Origin: an uncultured Flavobacterium sp.
GTDB taxonomy: Bacteria; Bacteroidota; Bacteroidia; Flavobacteriales; Flavobacteriaceae
DNA: 64,000 bases
Direction: 5' to 3'
Assembly (NCBI GenBank): GCA_943912855.1
Contig: CALTVC010000012.1
Span: 62,001-126,000 of the forward strand
Below the pieces are notes generated by a model. The model worked only from the letters and a program-made list of their open reading frames with translations, was not told the origin of the DNA and made no database searches. Position numbers and translations under genes: made by a program. Shown in pieces: positions 61,369 to 64,000 of the stretch. Numbering within the stretch: position 1 is the first letter of the stretch; each line of letters begins with the position of its first letter.

Positions 61369-61385
61369 AACTAGTTGTAGTGATT

Positions 61386-61402
61386 TTTTAGTTAAACTAA
61401 AA
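61386..61402. promoter_or_regulatory. perfect palindrome before the PAS-LuxR gene
   Basis: TTTTAGTTAAACTAAAA is an 8+1+8 palindrome lying 14 bp upstream of ATG 61417. No such site precedes the second copy of the gene at 62248. Confidence 0.6.
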
Positions 61403-61416
61403 CCACCCCAAGTATT

Positions 61417-62193
61417 ATGGAACTACTTAAATACGACGATATGAAAAAAACCTGGCACCAGATTTCACGGTACCAGGACAGCGAAAAAGACCCCAAATTT
61501 GAGTTGGAACTGCACAAAAAAATGCTTAACATTTTTCAGGCAGGAGAATTCTATTACTACATTTTCAACCTTACACGCGTCGAAATGGAGTTTGTAAGTC
61601 CGGAGATTAAAAATGTGTTGGGTCTAAAAGATGAATATGAGTTCAGTTCAGAATATATTTATAACAATATACATCCTGACGACAGGGATCGTTTTATAAC
61701 ATACGAAATGAAGGTAACGGAGTTTTTTAATGCGCTCCCTCCAGATAAGGTTATGAAGTATAAGGTAAGTTATGACTACCGCCTAAAAAAATCAGATGGA
61801 ACATATATATGGGTACTCATGCAAACCCTTACCATACAAACCGATGAACTGGGTTCAGTACTGCGTGTATTAGGTATGCAGACCAACATAACTCATATAA
61901 AAACTGACAACAAACCTTCGGGTCTGTCTTTTATAGGACTTGAGGGAGAACCTTCATTTTATAATGTTCCAGTGCAACAAACACTACTACTGCCAACAAA
62001 AGAAATCTTTACCAGAAGGGAAAAGGAAATATTACGCTTAATCATTCAGGGCATAACCTCTACAAAAATCTCGGATGTATTGTGTATTTCACCGCATACC
62101 GTAAACTCCCATCGTAAAAACATTCTGAAAAAGAGTGGCTGCGATACCGTAACCGAACTCATAAGCAAAACCATAACAAACGGATGGGTGTAG
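61417..62193 (+). CDS. PAS-LuxR transcriptional regulator, copy 1
   Basis: 258 residues. A PAS-fold sensor with PAC part (about residues 35-160: FYYYIFNLTRVEMEFVSPEI, IHPDDRDRF, YDYRLKKSDGTYIWVLMQT) is followed by a GerE/LuxR helix-turn-helix (REKEILRLIIQGITSTKIS and VLCISPHTVNSHRKNILKK). It is an output regulator without kinase or receiver domain; the ligand is unknown. It is 54 bp upstream of a close paralogue, and both are cotranscribed in principle. Two palindromes precede it. Confidence 0.9.
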   Translation: MELLKYDDMKKTWHQISRYQDSEKDPKFELELHKKMLNIFQAGEFYYYIFNLTRVEMEFVSPEIKNVLGLKDEYEFSSEYIYNNIHPDDRDRFITYEMKVTEFFNALPPDKVMKYKVSYDYRLKKSDGTYIWVLMQTLTIQTDELGSVLRVLGMQTNITHIKTDNKPSGLSFIGLEGEPSFYNVPVQQTLLLPTKEIFTRREKEILRLIIQGITSTKISDVLCISPHTVNSHRKNILKKSGCDTVTELISKTITNGWV

Positions 62194-62247
62194 TTTTACG
62201 GTCTATATTTTAATCTGAACCAAAAACACAAAACTAACCACTACCCT

Positions 62248-63024
62248 ATGGAGATATTAAAATATGATCAGATGAAAAAAACCTGGTACCAAATAGCAAG
62301 GTACCGGGATAGTGAGCAAAGTCCAAAATTTGAACTGGAACTGCACAAAAAAATGCTTAATATTTTTCAGGCGGGGGAATTCTATTACTACATACTGGAC
62401 TTAACCAAGGTAGAAATGGAATACATAAGTCCGGAAATAAACAGCATACTGGGGCTTAATAACGAATACGACTTTGGGGTAGAATACATTTATGAAGAAA
62501 TACATCCTGAAGACAAGGAACGCTTCATAGCCCATGAGATGAAGGTAACAGAGTTCTTTAATGCTCTTCCTCCCGAGAAGGTAATGAAATACAAAGTGAG
62601 TTATGATTACAGGCTTAGAAGAACAGACGGTAACTATATCTGGATTTTAATGCAAACAGTTACCGTACAGACCGATGAACTTGGTGCAGTTATACGGGTA
62701 CTTGGTATGCACACAAACATTACACACATTAAGGGTAATAACAAACCTTCAGGGCTGTCTTTTATAGGACTTGAGGGGGAACCTTCATTTTATAATGTTC
62801 CGGTGCAACAAATACTACTGCTGCCAACAAGAGAAATCTTTACCCGAAGGGAAAAGGAAATATTACGCTTAATCATTCAGGGCATAACCTCAACAAAAAT
62901 CTCGGATGTATTGTGTATTTCCCCGCATACCGTAAACTCCCACCGTAAAAACATCCTGAAAAAGAGCGGTTGCGATACCGTAACCGAACTTATAAGTAAA
63001 ACCATAACAAACGGATGGGTATAA
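62248..63024 (+). CDS. PAS-LuxR transcriptional regulator, copy 2
   Basis: 258 residues, the tandem twin of the gene at 61417 with the same PAS and LuxR domains. From NKPSGLSFIGLEGE to the end (about 90 residues) the two proteins differ at only two visible positions (T/I and K/R), while the N-terminal sensor part is clearly more divergent. The DNA-binding part may therefore have been homogenised, so both probably bind the same sites while sensing different signals. Confidence 0.9.
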   Translation: MEILKYDQMKKTWYQIARYRDSEQSPKFELELHKKMLNIFQAGEFYYYILDLTKVEMEYISPEINSILGLNNEYDFGVEYIYEEIHPEDKERFIAHEMKVTEFFNALPPEKVMKYKVSYDYRLRRTDGNYIWILMQTVTVQTDELGAVIRVLGMHTNITHIKGNNKPSGLSFIGLEGEPSFYNVPVQQILLLPTREIFTRREKEILRLIIQGITSTKISDVLCISPHTVNSHRKNILKKSGCDTVTELISKTITNGWV

Positions 63025-63050
63025 CCTCATCCGCTTATTATTTAATGAAA

Positions 63051-63527
63051 CTAAAGTCTGGTATTACTAACCACAATGCCATCTTCATCGGCATACAGGA
63101 TCGCTCCGGGAGCAAAACTAACATCGGCAAAACGTACAGTTTCGTTAAGCACGCCCATATTTCGTTTTACTGATTTGGCAGGATTGGTTTGCAACGCCTT
63201 AATGCCAATGTCCATTACGTTAATAATGGCACTATCGCGTATGCACCCGAAAACCACGATGCCCTCCCAACCGTTTTCTATGGCTTTCTGTGCAAGATTA
63301 TCCCCTACAAGAGCACAACGCAGAGAACCTCCGCCGTCTACCACAAGTACCCTACCGTGCCCTGGTGTGCTTACCTGTTCTGCAACTAGCGAATTGTCTT
63401 CATGACACTTAATGGTTACAATTTCTCCCGAAAATTTCTTTTTGCTACCGTAAGAAAAGAAAAGCGGTAGCGCCACCTGAAGCCTTTCGGCATAGAGGTC
63501 GTACAAATCGGCTGTTTGAAAATTCAT
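63051..63527 (-). CDS. RraA-family protein (HMG/CHA aldolase-type)
   Basis: 158 residues. RraA-like fold: the Asp-rich HGRVLVVDGGGSLRCALVGDNLAQKA signature near residue 75-100 and IVVFGCIRDSAIINVMDIGIKAL are shared by RNase E inhibitor RraA and 4-hydroxy-4-methyl-2-oxoglutarate aldolases. Flavobacteria lack a classical RraA target arrangement, so a class II aldolase role is possible; sequence alone cannot decide. Monocistronic, convergent with the PAS-LuxR genes. Confidence 0.85.
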   Translation of the reverse strand: MNFQTADLYDLYAERLQVALPLFFSYGSKKKFSGEIVTIKCHEDNSLVAEQVSTPGHGRVLVVDGGGSLRCALVGDNLAQKAIENGWEGIVVFGCIRDSAIINVMDIGIKALQTNPAKSVKRNMGVLNETVRFADVSFAPGAILYADEDGIVVSNTRL

Positions 63528-63586
63528 GATTACTAAAGTTTGGGTTACGTCTTAAAGTTACACATAACGCATTGGTATAAAAAACA

Positions 63587-63620
63587 AAACGCTTTAAAAC
63601 CAAATGATTTTAAAGCGTTT
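63587..63620 (-). terminator. terminator of the acyl-CoA dehydrogenase gene
   Basis: AAACGCTTTAAAA pairs with TTTTAAAGCGTTT perfectly; on the minus strand the hairpin is followed by TGTTTTTTA. Confidence 0.85.
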
Positions 63621-63641
63621 GCATATTGTAAGATGAAAAAG

Positions 63642-64000
63642 TTAGTCTTTAAGCACTTCCCTTGAAATTACTATTTTCTGTATTTCAGAAGTACCTTCAT
63701 AAATCTGCGTAATCTTGGCATCGCGCATCAGCCTTTCCACGTGGTATTCTTTTACGTAACCGTTACCACCGTGTACCTGTACCGCTTCTATGGTGGTATC
63801 CATTGCTGTTTGGCTCGCAAAGAGTTTTGCCATAGCACCACTCATATCATAGTTGTGCCCGTTGTCTTTATCCCAAGCGGCTTTTAAGCACAGATGGCGT
63901 GAAGCTTCTATGTTTACCGCCATATCGGCAAGTTTAAAGGCTATAGCCTGGTGCTCGCAAATAGGTTTACCAAATGCCTTACGCTCTTTACTGTATTTAA
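63642..64000 (-). CDS. acyl-CoA dehydrogenase, C-terminal part
   Basis: The frame is open to the right edge (reading KYSKERKAFGKPICEHQAIA, continuing to FKLADMAVN), so the start lies outside. About 118 residues are visible. The C-terminal helical domain of acyl-CoA dehydrogenases is clear: ERKAFGKPI, VHGGNGYVKEYHVERLMRD, and the terminal IYEGTSEIQKIVISREVL. The catalytic Glu of the C-terminal set lies in YEGTSEIQ. It uses FAD to form the trans-2-enoyl-CoA in fatty-acid oxidation. A terminator follows. Confidence 0.95.
   Translation of the reverse strand, partial: KYSKERKAFGKPICEHQAIAFKLADMAVNIEASRHLCLKAAWDKDNGHNYDMSGAMAKLFASQTAMDTTIEAVQVHGGNGYVKEYHVERLMRDAKITQIYEGTSEIQKIVISREVLKD

Overview
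The window comes from a member of the Bacteroidota, most likely a Flavobacterium-type member of the Flavobacteriaceae. The evidence is the type IX secretion/gliding genes (porU, porV, gldJ), three large exported proteins with T9SS-type C-termini, TAnnTTTG-type promoter boxes ahead of many genes, few Shine-Dalgarno sequences, and the short-LID adenylate kinase next to hpt. I see no rRNA, tRNA, CRISPR array, phage or transposase gene.

Layout. 1-2.6 kb: adk (cut by the window edge) and hpt, then a divergent PQQ-type sugar dehydrogenase lipoprotein. 2.6-3.1 kb: a gene-free patch of nested repeats with a large imperfect inverted repeat. 3.1-14 kb: TonB receptor, a duplicated-module T9SS substrate, dicarboxylate symporter, an AT-rich secreted protein, an MFS exporter, a secreted hypothetical and a GH130 enzyme. 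14-19.3 kb: DHFR-like protein, purK-purE, a ParD/ParE-like toxin-antitoxin pair and dcp. 19.8-22.5 kb: a GbsR/MarR regulator and a three-gene operon sharing the same palindromic operator. 23-29.3 kb: UbiA-like protein, gcvP, truncated haemoglobin, a FabH-like enzyme and a lipoprotein. 29.3-33.5 kb: surface-polysaccharide genes (flippase, two GT2 enzymes), with decayed copies of the flippase 3' end interleaved with two small paralogous membrane-protein genes. 33.7-35.2 kb: mlaE-mlaF. 35.3-40.1 kb: a 1588-residue T9SS type-B protein. 40.2-43.1 kb: SprT-like protease, SDR, M28 peptidase, AlkB. 43.4-53.8 kb: pdhC, pdhA, cdd, porV, porU leftward and gldJ divergent. 53.8-64 kb: murF, DUF4269 protein, a Cys-codon leader/attenuator ahead of glutamate dehydrogenase, guanine deaminase, a Kelch T9SS substrate, twin PAS-LuxR regulators, RraA and the 3' end of an acyl-CoA dehydrogenase.

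How they connect. PorU and PorV mature and attach the exported proteins whose C-terminal signals occur at 5.4, 35.3 and 57.9 kb. GldJ is the gliding lipoprotein of the same machinery. Most other genes are housekeeping.

The two most unusual signals are: (1) a 28-codon leader peptide with seven Cys codons, a strong terminator and a mutually exclusive antiterminator before glutamate dehydrogenase; (2) two independent loci (symporter and flippase) where AT-rich small genes sit just after a conserved gene's 3' end and a degraded copy of that 3' end lies on the far side, which suggests repeated gene acquisition or tandem duplication at gene 3' ends.
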